From CAZYTO01 sp964650405 (GTDB taxonomy: Bacteria > Acidobacteriota > Thermoanaerobaculia > Gp7-AA8): a stretch of 5,529 bases of DNA. The stretch spans positions 1 through 5,529 of the forward strand of contig CAZYTO010000329.1 in the NCBI GenBank assembly GCA_964650405.1. The letters run 5' to 3'. Each line of letters starts with the position of its first letter. Position 1 is the first letter of the stretch. Shown piece by piece: positions 1-5,388 of the stretch. A program made the translations under genes and the position numbers. The notes under the pieces were generated by a model. The model was not told where the DNA came from, made no database searches, and saw nothing but the letters and a program-made list of their open reading frames with translations.

Positions 1-1036
1 CCGGCCAGCGATTTTCCAGTCCATAGTATTTGGCCCGCTGCTCCAGGTAATCCAGCAGAGGGGGCGCAGCGCGCGCCGCCCCAGGCGCGAGGGACGCCGC
101 GCCTGCGCCTTCGGCGATACTATCGAGATCCCGGTCAATATCATCAGCGGCTTCGATCCCAGACTGGATGGCCCGCGCGATTCCCGTACCGGCGAGCGGA
201 TCCCAGGCGACGGCGGCATCGCCGACCGCGCGCCAGGTCGCGCCGCGATCCGGGCAGGAGAAGCCGCTGTCGGCCCGCCGAACCTCGAGGTTTTGGACCT
301 TCGACGCATCCGCCAAGCGCGCCGAAGTCAAAGGCGCCTCCAAAAGGGCCGACTCCCACGCCTCTGCCAGAAACTCGCCGGCGGCCCCCTCGCCCTCCTT
401 CAGCAACGCACCGAACCAGCCGTCCGTGTTCCAGACGCCGGCAGTCAGCGGTGCAAGCGATGCGTGGTTCTCGGGATGGGGCCATGGCGTGACGTACCAG
501 TAAGGATCCGGAATCCGGGCATCGCCGGGGGTGAAGCCGGCGCCGATGGTGCGCGCGCCGCCGAGCGTTACGAGGGTGGCGATGTCGAAGTGGTGCGGCC
601 AGCAGAGGACCGGGCTGGCGCCCGAACGCGACGCACGAAAGCACTCGAGGTGCGCGGCGGCCTCGCTGTAGAGGCGATCGAAGCGCGCAAGGTCGTCCGC
701 GTCGGGCGCAAACGCGGCACCGTGCGCGACGGGATGCTCCGGCAGCTCCTCGGCGGGACGCTGCAGCGCGCGGCCGAAGTGCGACTCGTAGAAGCGAAAG
801 CCGTCGTCCAGCGTACGGCCCCCGAGCGGAAACGTGCCGGCGACATCGCCGTCCCGCAGCAGGAGAAGAGTAAGGTCGCGAAGGCGCAGGCCCGATTGCG
901 GTTGCACGAGCGCGCCGAGGTCGCGCGACCAGGTGAAGGCGGTGTGGCTGTCGTCCGGCTGCGGCGGCAGGAGAGTGCGGCCGACGGCAGCGGCGGCCTG
1001 CGCGGCCCAGTGGAGTTGGAGTCGGGTCGAATTCAT
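1..1036 (-). CDS. Uncharacterised conserved domain fused to the C-terminal part of a halogenase-like flavoprotein; 3' end off window
   Basis: One frame is open from the ATG at 1036-1034 to the window edge (345 codons, no stop), so the C-terminus is missing. Residues about 1-210 resemble a conserved bacterial family of unknown function: an N-terminal LQLHWAAQ-type helix, a DDSHT motif, SPVLCWPHHFDIATL at about 141-155, and DPYWYVTPW at about 177-185. From about 220 the chain reads like the C-terminal part of tryptophan-halogenase/LodB-type flavoproteins. It has an APLTSARL segment, then VGDAAVAWDPLAGTG at about 271-285 (the GD...DP loop that contacts FAD) and a YYGLENRWP tail at the edge. The N-terminal GxGxxG FAD-binding half of that family is absent. 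I checked that both parts share the frame. A modest AGGGG lies 8 nt before the ATG. The gene starts 38 bp after the permease stop and is probably in the exporter operon. It may be a genuine fusion, a deletion remnant or an assembly join. Catalytic activity is doubtful and the role is unknown. Confidence 0.72.
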   Translation of the reverse strand, partial: MNSTRLQLHWAAQAAAAVGRTLLPPQPDDSHTAFTWSRDLGALVQPQSGLRLRDLTLLLLRDGDVAGTFPLGGRTLDDGFRFYESHFGRALQRPAEELPEHPVAHGAAFAPDADDLARFDRLYSEAAAHLECFRASRSGASPVLCWPHHFDIATLVTLGGARTIGAGFTPGDARIPDPYWYVTPWPHPENHASLAPLTAGVWNTDGWFGALLKEGEGAAGEFLAEAWESALLEAPLTSARLADASKVQNLEVRRADSGFSCPDRGATWRAVGDAAVAWDPLAGTGIARAIQSGIEAADDIDRDLDSIAEGAGAASLAPGAARAAPPLLDYLEQRAKYYGLENRWP

Positions 1037-1074
1037 CAGGCGTACCCCTGTGCTGCAGTTGGAATGGGCGAGTC

Positions 1075-1869
1075 TCAGCTCATGGCCCGCTTGTCGAACG
1101 TCTTGAGGCCGATGCGGCCGAAGATGACGATGATAGCCAGGAGGGCGGCCACGATCCCCAGCAGCGTCATGTGCGGGACTGCCGGGGTGAGGGCGGCGCG
1201 CATGCCTTCCGACACGTAGACGAGCGGATCGATCAGGACGAGGTATTTCATGAGCGGCACGCGGTCCAGAAAGCGCCATGGGTAGTACGTGCAGCCGAAC
1301 ATGATCATGGGGCCGACGATGACGCTGAACATGAGGCCGATCTGCTGGGGGGCGATGCCGGTGCCGAGGAAGAGACCGATGGCCGAGAACGCCGCGCCGC
1401 CGAGGATGGTGATGAGTAGCAGGAGCGGGAAGTGCGCGAAGGTGAGGCCGGGAATCGGTCCCATGATCAGGCGGGCGATGGGCAGCACGAAGAGCGCCGC
1501 GATGATCCCCTGCAGCACGCCAGACACCATCTTCTCGATGGCCACCAGCTCGTGCGCGATGGGCGACAGGAGACGGTCCTCGATCTCCTTCGTCCAGCCG
1601 AAGTCCTGCACCATCGGCAGCGACACCGACTGCACCGCCGACAGGGTCAGGCTCAGGGCCAGGATGCCCGGCAGCATCAGCCCGGTGTAGTTCGCCGCCA
1701 CGATCCCCATCTTCGGCATGAGGAAACCGAAGATCAGCACGAACATGATCGGCTGCAGCGTCGTCCGCAGCAGGAAGTACGGCAGCTCCCGCCGCGCCAC
1801 GGTCAGGTCCCGCAGGAGGATGGCGATGAAGACGCGGAAGGGGGAGATGGGGGCGCTGTCGTCAGTCAT
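1075..1869 (-). CDS. ABC-2 type transporter permease
   Basis: This 264-aa inner-membrane protein is the channel-forming partner of the ATPase encoded just upstream. Six hydrophobic segments are visible at about residues 32-50, 62-84, 117-135, 147-170, 175-195 and 234-252. The cytosolic loop EIEDRLLSPI (about 95-104) matches the conserved ABC-2 segment that follows the second membrane helix. The DPLVYVSEGMRAAL stretch before the last helix is typical of DrrB/NodJ-like exporters. The length is normal for the family. The ATG at 1869 has no strong Shine-Dalgarno site. The gene lies 64 bp after the ATPase stop on the same strand, which implies co-transcription. Two half-transporters of each kind would be expected to assemble into an exporter. 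The substrate cannot be read from sequence; drugs, lipids or polysaccharides are all possible for this family, and the TetR neighbour favours efflux of a small molecule. Confidence 0.93.
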   Translation of the reverse strand: MTDDSAPISPFRVFIAILLRDLTVARRELPYFLLRTTLQPIMFVLIFGFLMPKMGIVAANYTGLMLPGILALSLTLSAVQSVSLPMVQDFGWTKEIEDRLLSPIAHELVAIEKMVSGVLQGIIAALFVLPIARLIMGPIPGLTFAHFPLLLLITILGGAAFSAIGLFLGTGIAPQQIGLMFSVIVGPMIMFGCTYYPWRFLDRVPLMKYLVLIDPLVYVSEGMRAALTPAVPHMTLLGIVAALLAIIVIFGRIGLKTFDKRAMS

Positions 1870-1933
1870 GGAGTTGTCTCGTTCTGTGTTGCTTCGAAGG
1901 CTGCAAGGTGGGAAGGCTGGAAGGGCCGTCTCT

Positions 1934-2902
1934 TCAATCCAGTTTCCTGCCCGTCAACGATATGAACAGCGTCTCCAGGGATGGCCGGGAGAGGTGGATG
2001 TCGCGAACGTGGCGGCCGTGGGCTTCGCCGGCGGCGAGGAGGCCGGGGATGACTTCGCCGGCGCGGCGGCTGTAGACGCGGAGAAGGGGGCCACGCGCTT
2101 CGGCGCTGGAGACGCCCTCCACGGTCCGGGCGGCCTCCGCCAGCGGCGCGGTGTCGTCGTCGAAGGTCACTTCCACCAGCGTGTCGCCGGGCGCTTTCTC
2201 CTTCAGGTTCGACGGCGTATCGAGGGCCAGGAGCTTGCCGCGGTCGATGATGGCCAGGCGGTCGCAGAGCTGGTCCGCCTCTTCCATGTAATGCGTGGAC
2301 ATGACGATGGTCCGGCCCTGGCGATGCAGGTCGCGCAGGATGTCCCACAGCGCCAGGCGGGCCTGCGGGTCGAGGCCGACGGTGGGCTCATCGAGGAAGA
2401 GGATCTGCGGCTCGTGGGTCAGGGCGCGGGCGATCATGAGACGCTGCTGCTGTCCGCCGGAGAGCTGATCGACCTTTGCGTTGCGCTTCTCGGCGATGCC
2501 GAGGCGCTCCAGGAGCGCATCGGCTCTGCGGGTAGCCTCGGCCCGCGGCACGCCGAAGTAGCTGGCGTGAAAGACGAGGTTCTCCACGACGTTGAGACCG
2601 CGATCGGGATTGGCCCGCTGCGGCACGACTCCGATGCGGCGGCGGACGCGAGTCGGCTCGCGCACCACGTCGGCGCCGGCCACGAGCGCCTGGCCGCCGC
2701 TGATGCGCACGCGGGTGGTGAGAATGCCGATGGTGGTGGTCTTGCCCGCGCCGTTCGGACCGAGGACGCCGAAGAACTCTCCTTCCGGGACGTCGAGGTC
2801 GAGGGCATCGAGGGCCACCACCCCGCCGGCCGGATTGGGAGGCGCCTTGGGCGGCAGGGGATAGACCTTGCGGAGAGCGCGGGTCGTGATGGCCGGTGAC
2901 AT
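1934..2902 (-). CDS. ABC transporter ATP-binding protein, DrrA/NodI-like exporter ATPase
   Basis: This 322-aa nucleotide-binding subunit couples ATP hydrolysis to export through the adjacent permease. All hallmarks are intact: Walker A GPNGAGKT at 48-55, Q-loop Gln95, signature LSGGQ at 147-151, Walker B ILFLDE at 167-172 with a following D-loop, and H-loop His204 in MSTHYMEEAD. The C-terminal 80 or so residues form the extra accessory domain (DUF4162-like) seen in drug and antibiotic exporter ATPases such as DrrA. A proline-rich insertion (about 16-27) separates the A-loop tyrosine (Tyr14) from the first core strand and is slightly unusual. The ATG at 2902 is the first possible start, because an in-frame TAA lies 15 nt upstream of it. 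There is no Shine-Dalgarno site, and a strong promoter sits almost on the start codon. It is the first gene of the operon and is divergent from a TetR repressor that probably controls it. Confidence 0.96.
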   Translation of the reverse strand: MSPAITTRALRKVYPLPPKAPPNPAGGVVALDALDLDVPEGEFFGVLGPNGAGKTTTIGILTTRVRISGGQALVAGADVVREPTRVRRRIGVVPQRANPDRGLNVVENLVFHASYFGVPRAEATRRADALLERLGIAEKRNAKVDQLSGGQQQRLMIARALTHEPQILFLDEPTVGLDPQARLALWDILRDLHRQGRTIVMSTHYMEEADQLCDRLAIIDRGKLLALDTPSNLKEKAPGDTLVEVTFDDDTAPLAEAARTVEGVSSAEARGPLLRVYSRRAGEVIPGLLAAGEAHGRHVRDIHLSRPSLETLFISLTGRKLD

Positions 2903-2926
2903 GCGAACGTGAATTTACATTCGCAT
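2901..2926. promoter_or_regulatory. Probable TetR operator: 26-bp imperfect palindrome between divergent genes
   Basis: The arms ATGCGAA and TTCGCAT flank a core of alternating matches, giving 11 of 13 complementary pairs; both mismatched pairs are transition-type. The centre is between 2913 and 2914. Length and symmetry suit a TetR-family dimer or pair of dimers. The site covers the -10 element of the exporter promoter and two bases of the ATPase start codon, so binding would block transcription of the efflux operon. It also lies just upstream of the preferred repressor start, which suggests autoregulation. Function is inferred; only the symmetry is seen. Confidence 0.75.
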
Positions 2927-2940
2927 TCGACCTGTGTCAA
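2912..2940 (-). promoter_or_regulatory. Sigma70-type promoter of the exporter operon, probably giving a leaderless mRNA
   Basis: On the minus strand a perfect -35 TTGACA (2940-2935) is followed by a 17-bp spacer and a -10 TAAATT (2917-2912, 4 of 6 consensus). Usual spacing puts the transcription start at about 2903-2906, only 1-4 nt before the ATG at 2902-2900. No Shine-Dalgarno sequence lies in between, so translation would start on a leaderless or near-leaderless message. The -10 falls inside the palindrome, consistent with repression by occlusion. Confidence 0.65.
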
Positions 2941-2944
2941 CATC

Positions 2945-3628
2945 ATGGCCATGCCGAGAAAGCGGCCCCCTCGCGAAGGCGACCCCCTCCCCCGCCTCCG
3001 CGCCAACCTCCCCCAGCAGGCCCGCAGCCGCCTGACCGTCCATCGCCTCGTCTCCGCCACCGAGGCCCTCCTGGCCCAGGGTGGACTCGACGCCGCCACC
3101 GTCCCCGCCATCGCCTCGCTGGCCGGCGTCTCCGTCGGCGTCGTCTACCGCCGCTTCCCCGACAAGGACAACCTCCTGCGCGCCGTCTACGACCGCTTCT
3201 TCGAACGCGTGAAGGAAGAACGCTTCCATCGCCTCGGCCAGCAGGGCTACTTCGAGATGACCCTGCCCGAGCGTGTGCACACCATCATCCGCAGCATGGT
3301 CGAGCTCTACCGCACCAACCGCGGCCTCCTCCGCGCCCTGCAGCGCTATGCCCGCACCCATCCCGACACCGCATTCCGCCGCTCCGTCCGCAAGGACGGC
3401 CGGACGCGCCTGAACATCCTGGCCAACGTCCTCCTCGCCCAGCGCGCGGAGATCCACCATCCCCACCCCGAAGCCGCCGTCGAGCTGGCCCTCCTGGCCG
3501 TCGTCTCCGTCCTCAATACCATCCTCCTGGAAGACGAGTCCCTCGGCGACTTCCGCACCCCGGAGCGTCTCGACGAAGAGCTGACGCGCATGTTCCTCCG
3601 GTACCTGGGGATCGAGGAAAGGGCGTAG
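2945..3628 (+). CDS. TetR/AcrR-family transcriptional regulator
   Basis: This cytosolic DNA-binding repressor is about 227 aa from the ATG at 2945. The N-terminal region is basic and proline-rich. The TetR helix-turn-helix spans about residues 52-71: ATVPAIASLAGVS, then the recognition helix with VVYRRFPDKDNLL, the family's most conserved segment. The remaining 150 or so residues are helical, vary between family members and would form the ligand-binding and dimer domain. The frame stays open back to a GTG at 2909 (239 aa), but that start lies inside the palindromic operator, so 2945 is preferred; an ATG at 2951 is also possible. None of these has a good Shine-Dalgarno site. The gene is divergent from the exporter ATPase, with 42 bp between start codons. 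By analogy with TetR/AcrR systems it should repress the exporter operon until a ligand, probably an exported compound, binds. The ligand is unknown. Confidence 0.93.
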   Translation: MAMPRKRPPREGDPLPRLRANLPQQARSRLTVHRLVSATEALLAQGGLDAATVPAIASLAGVSVGVVYRRFPDKDNLLRAVYDRFFERVKEERFHRLGQQGYFEMTLPERVHTIIRSMVELYRTNRGLLRALQRYARTHPDTAFRRSVRKDGRTRLNILANVLLAQRAEIHHPHPEAAVELALLAVVSVLNTILLEDESLGDFRTPERLDEELTRMFLRYLGIEERA

Positions 3629-3630
3629 GG

Positions 3631-3662
3631 CTTAATCGCTTAGTCGCTTAATCGCTTAATCG
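3631..3662 (+). repeat. Four tandem copies of an 8-bp unit (CTTAATCG)
   Basis: CTTAATCG occurs three times and CTTAGTCG once, head to tail, starting two bases after the TetR stop codon. The same octamer (rotated TCGCTTAN) recurs near 4739-4800, again downstream of a stop codon and in the same orientation relative to that gene. Its role is unknown. Confidence 0.85.
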
Positions 3663-3734
3663 CCCTTCGCCTTCACGTTCAACCGGCGGCCTTCGCCCTT
3701 CAACCTTCGCCCTTCGCCCTTCATCCTCGCCCTT

Positions 3735-3773
3735 CTTGAAACGCTTTCGTGATCCCGGTCACTACCTTTCAAG
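3735..3773. repeat. Nested inverted repeat
   Basis: CTTGAAA (3735-3741) and TTTCAAG (3767-3773) are exact complements 25 bp apart. Inside them GTGA (3749-3752) pairs with TCAC (3759-3762) around a 6-base loop. The stems do not stack perfectly, so this could be an operator, a weak transcript hairpin or chance. It lies about 90 bp before the start of the 97-aa gene. Confidence 0.4.
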
Positions 3774-3849
3774 CGAGCGGCAGGCGCGCTACCAATCGGA
3801 ACATTGCAGGAACGGGAACAGGAGCGCGTCGCGCCGCTCGCGTTGACGG

Positions 3850-3857
3850 AAAGGAGG
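3850..3857 (+). promoter_or_regulatory. Strong ribosome binding site setting the GTG start at 3864
   Basis: AAAGGAGG lies 6 nt before the GTG at 3864, an ideal Shine-Dalgarno sequence and spacing. It rules in favour of this start over the in-frame TTG at 3804, which has none. Confidence 0.85.
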
Positions 3858-3863
3858 AGCGCC

Positions 3864-4157
3864 GTGTCCCCTGAGTTGCGCTGGGCATTCGCGATCGATG
3901 ATCACGGCCGGGCATTCGCCCTCGACGAGCGCGTGACCGTCGAGACGGTTGCGCCGGGCGAGTACCTCGTCACTCTCCCCACGCCGCTCGCCGCCGATGC
4001 CGGCGTCGACGCCTGGATCGACGATGACGCCGGCTTCCTCGCCGCCGCCCCGGGCGACGACGCCGGCAACAAGCCGAACGTCGTGCGCGTGCTGACCCTC
4101 ACTCGCGACAACGGCTTCGGTCCGCGGCCGTTCACGCTCCACATGATGGCCGGCTAG
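3864..4157 (+). CDS. Small protein of unknown function, predicted beta-rich
   Basis: This is a 97-aa acidic protein beginning at a GTG behind a strong ribosome binding site. It has no signal peptide or membrane segment, so it is probably cytosolic unless exported by another route. The chain alternates short beta-prone stretches (ALDERVTVETV, GEYLVTLPTP, NVVRVLTLTRD) and ends in GPRPFTLHMMAG. The layout resembles a loosely defined beta-sandwich module of bacterial proteins, in which a G-Y-V-T-F-type strand is followed by a strand of the V-V-x-V-x-T kind and a terminal PF-x-L strand. That comparison is from memory and is weak. A DDDAGFLAAAPGDDAG segment gives a small-residue and aspartate-rich middle. 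The gene stands alone, converges on the lipoprotein gene with a 10-bp gap, and gives no contextual clue to function. Confidence 0.75.
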   Translation: MSPELRWAFAIDDHGRAFALDERVTVETVAPGEYLVTLPTPLAADAGVDAWIDDDAGFLAAAPGDDAGNKPNVVRVLTLTRDNGFGPRPFTLHMMAG

Positions 4158-4167
4158 CGAACGTAAC

Positions 4168-4716
4168 TCAGTCGCAGCGCCGCGTGTCGAGGGCCTTGAC
4201 CATCCTGACGATCTCGCCCCCTTCGCCGTGCGAGCGGCGGTAGGCCGCACCCATGCGGACCTCGATGTCCAGCGTGTCGCCGCCGTGCCCGAAGGCCGGA
4301 GGCTCGGGAATGGGGCTCATCGCCTTCAACTCCTCCAGTCCGTGAGCGAAGGCCTCCCAGTTGATGCCCTTCTCCTCCAGCACACGGCAGGCGGTGTAGT
4401 TCGGTCCGCGCACGGTGCGCGTGCAGCCACAGTGCTCCATGACGTCCGTGAAGGCCTCGTTGTCGTTCGGCCAGAAGCGCCAGAGCTCCCCCATCCACCG
4501 TCCGCGGGCATGGTTGAGCCGCACCATCTCATTCGGCAGCAGAATGCCAGTCCACACCCACAACCGCACTTCGTCGTCCCCGTCGGGGAGCGCGATCGTG
4601 CTGATGGGCGGCATCCCCGCACCGCGGGCGACCTCCTCGACGTTCCACGGGCTGCCGCTCGACACCGAGCGGCAGCCGGCCAGTAAGGCGCAGAAGAGAA
4701 GGACGATTCGTTTCAC
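4168..4716 (-). CDS. Putative lipoprotein of unknown function
   Basis: This 182-aa protein starts at a GTG (4716-4714). The N-terminus MKRIVLLFCALLAGC is a textbook lipoprotein signal: positive n-region, short hydrophobic core and lipobox L-A-G-C with the lipidated Cys at residue 15. The residue after Cys is Arg rather than Asp, so outer-membrane sorting is the default expectation in a Gram-negative cell. The mature part contains Cys96, Cys98, Cys110 and Cys181, which could form disulfides in the periplasm, and a tryptophan-rich stretch (WMGELWRFW, 74-82). I do not recognise a family. There is no clear Shine-Dalgarno site, but the signal peptide supports the start. The gene lies 95 bp after the stop of the chalcone-isomerase-like gene on the same strand, so co-transcription is possible. 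The 3' end faces the 97-aa gene with a 10-bp gap and no visible terminator. Confidence 0.82.
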   Translation of the reverse strand: MKRIVLLFCALLAGCRSVSSGSPWNVEEVARGAGMPPISTIALPDGDDEVRLWVWTGILLPNEMVRLNHARGRWMGELWRFWPNDNEAFTDVMEHCGCTRTVRGPNYTACRVLEEKGINWEAFAHGLEELKAMSPIPEPPAFGHGGDTLDIEVRMGAAYRRSHGEGGEIVRMVKALDTRRCD

Positions 4717-4738
4717 GAAGCGATCAGAGAATCAATCG

Positions 4739-4800
4739 ATCAGCGAATAAGCGAAAGGCGTTCAGCGAATAAGCGAATAAGCGATTCAGCGAATAAGCGA
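4739..4800 (-). repeat. Tandem 8-bp repeats (TCGCTTAT/TCGCTGAA)
   Basis: Read on the minus strand there are seven octamers of the form TCGCTTAT, TCGCTGAA or TCGCTGAT, interrupted once by CGCCTT (4760-4755). The array begins about 11 bases after the stop codon of the chalcone-isomerase-like gene and continues in degraded form (including TCGCTTCG) up to the lipoprotein start. The unit matches the octamer array after the TetR gene. Confidence 0.85.
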
Positions 4801-4811
4801 CTACATGCCCG

Positions 4812-5375
4812 TCACTTCCCCCCGAGCACTGCGCTCCGGAAGTCCGCGCCGGGCGCGGGATCTGGGCCGATCCACGTGGCGAGGATGGCGTCGGCCGTAG
4901 CCTTGCCGGCCAGCGTTCCCTTGGCCTTGCCGTTGACCTCGACCAGCGTGCCCGTGCCGGGAACGTAGGTGAGCACGAGGCGGTTGCCGCTGGGAATCGC
5001 TTCCATCCACGAACAGAGCGTCTTGAATGCGCTCTGCACCTCGGCGGAGGGGTTCTTCGTGTTCTGCTTCAGGCCCTCGTCCCACGCATCGCACATCTGG
5101 TCCTTGCTAACACCGAAGAGGAAGTGCATGACCATGCGCCGCGGCTGGTCGGTGGCCAGCACGGTGGCGGCATTCGACTGCTTGGCCGGCAGATACAGAC
5201 CGCCGACGTAGACCTTGATGAAGAGCTTCTTGCGGAGTCCGAGGCCGTTCAGGACGAGACTCTGGCCGTTCACGGCCGTGGAGTCATCCATGTTCACACC
5301 GGCCAGCGTGCCGGCGAAGAGGGGTGTTGCGAACGTGGCAAGGGCGACCAGCAGAGCAGCGAGTCTCGGGCGCAT
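4812..5375 (-). CDS. Secreted chalcone-isomerase-like domain protein
   Basis: This 187-aa protein has a cleavable Sec signal peptide: MRPR, then a hydrophobic core, then TPLFA with cleavage likely after Ala21. The mature chain matches the bacterial chalcone-isomerase-like family (PF16036-type). It has a VNGQSLVLNGLGLRKKLFIK segment (36-54), the YVGGLYLP strand (56-63), and a central helix-rich part with MVMHFLFGVSKDQMCDAWDEGL. It ends with GTLVEVNGKAKGTL and the closing W-x-G-x-x-P...F..A.LGG pattern. Bacterial members share the fold of plant chalcone isomerase and fatty-acid-binding proteins. Most have no proven catalysis, and lipid or small-ligand binding in the periplasm is a reasonable inference. 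The ATG at 5375 is chosen over the TTG at 5378 because AAGGAGG sits 6 nt before it. The following gene on the strand is the lipoprotein, 95 bp away across an octamer repeat array. Confidence 0.9.
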   Translation of the reverse strand: MRPRLAALLVALATFATPLFAGTLAGVNMDDSTAVNGQSLVLNGLGLRKKLFIKVYVGGLYLPAKQSNAATVLATDQPRRMVMHFLFGVSKDQMCDAWDEGLKQNTKNPSAEVQSAFKTLCSWMEAIPSGNRLVLTYVPGTGTLVEVNGKAKGTLAGKATADAILATWIGPDPAPGADFRSAVLGGK

Positions 5376-5381
5376 CAACTG

Positions 5382-5388
5382 CCTCCTT
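5382..5388 (-). promoter_or_regulatory. Ribosome binding site AAGGAGG of the chalcone-isomerase-like gene
   Basis: AAGGAGG on the minus strand ends 6 nt before the ATG at 5375-5373, and only 3 nt before the alternative TTG at 5378. This decides the start. Upstream, TAGGAT (5417-5412) could be a weak -10, but no matching -35 is evident. The rest of the sequence to 5529 shows no gene or clear element. Confidence 0.8.

Larger units (their letters stand above)
3629..3863. other. Non-coding spacer with CTTCGCC-rich simple repeats
   Basis: No convincing gene is seen here. After the octamer array, positions about 3661-3735 carry many irregular copies of CGCCCTT, TTCGCC and CTTCAACC, a pyrimidine-rich imperfect repeat. 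A small inverted repeat follows at 3735-3773. I see no strong hairpin plus T-run terminator and no clear sigma70 promoter for the downstream gene, although one must lie here if that gene is expressed on its own. Confidence 0.7.

Noticed and set aside
144..644. Minus-strand frame overlapping the fusion gene in another frame, considered as evidence of a frameshift
   Set aside because: Both halves of the fusion protein were checked codon by codon and lie in the frame starting at 1036. This other frame is arginine-rich and motif-free, so no frameshift is needed.
293..1219. Plus-strand open frame of 308 codons across the fusion gene and the permease 3' end
   Set aside because: It spans two real minus-strand genes and their gap, and its arginine- and glycine-rich low-complexity translation has no domain.
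1718..2899. Long plus-strand open frame (393 codons) antisense to the ABC ATPase
   Set aside because: It mirrors the ATPase gene, whose motifs are all intact on the minus strand. The translation is rich in G, A, R and E with no recognisable motif, as expected of an antisense frame in GC-rich DNA.
2909..2944. Upstream GTG start adding 12 residues to the TetR protein
   Set aside because: It would place coding sequence inside the palindromic operator. The added residues do not resemble a TetR N-terminus, though it cannot be fully excluded.
2915..3466. Minus-strand frame antisense to the TetR gene
   Set aside because: The TetR helix-turn-helix on the plus strand is unmistakable, and the antisense translation has no family features.
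3804..3863. Upstream TTG start extending the 97-aa protein to 117 aa
   Set aside because: There is no ribosome binding site before the TTG, whereas AAAGGAGG sits at ideal distance from the GTG at 3864.
4739..4800. Possible CRISPR array or integration-host-type repeats
   Set aside because: Units are 8 bp and contiguous with no unique spacers, and no cas genes are nearby. This is a short tandem repeat.
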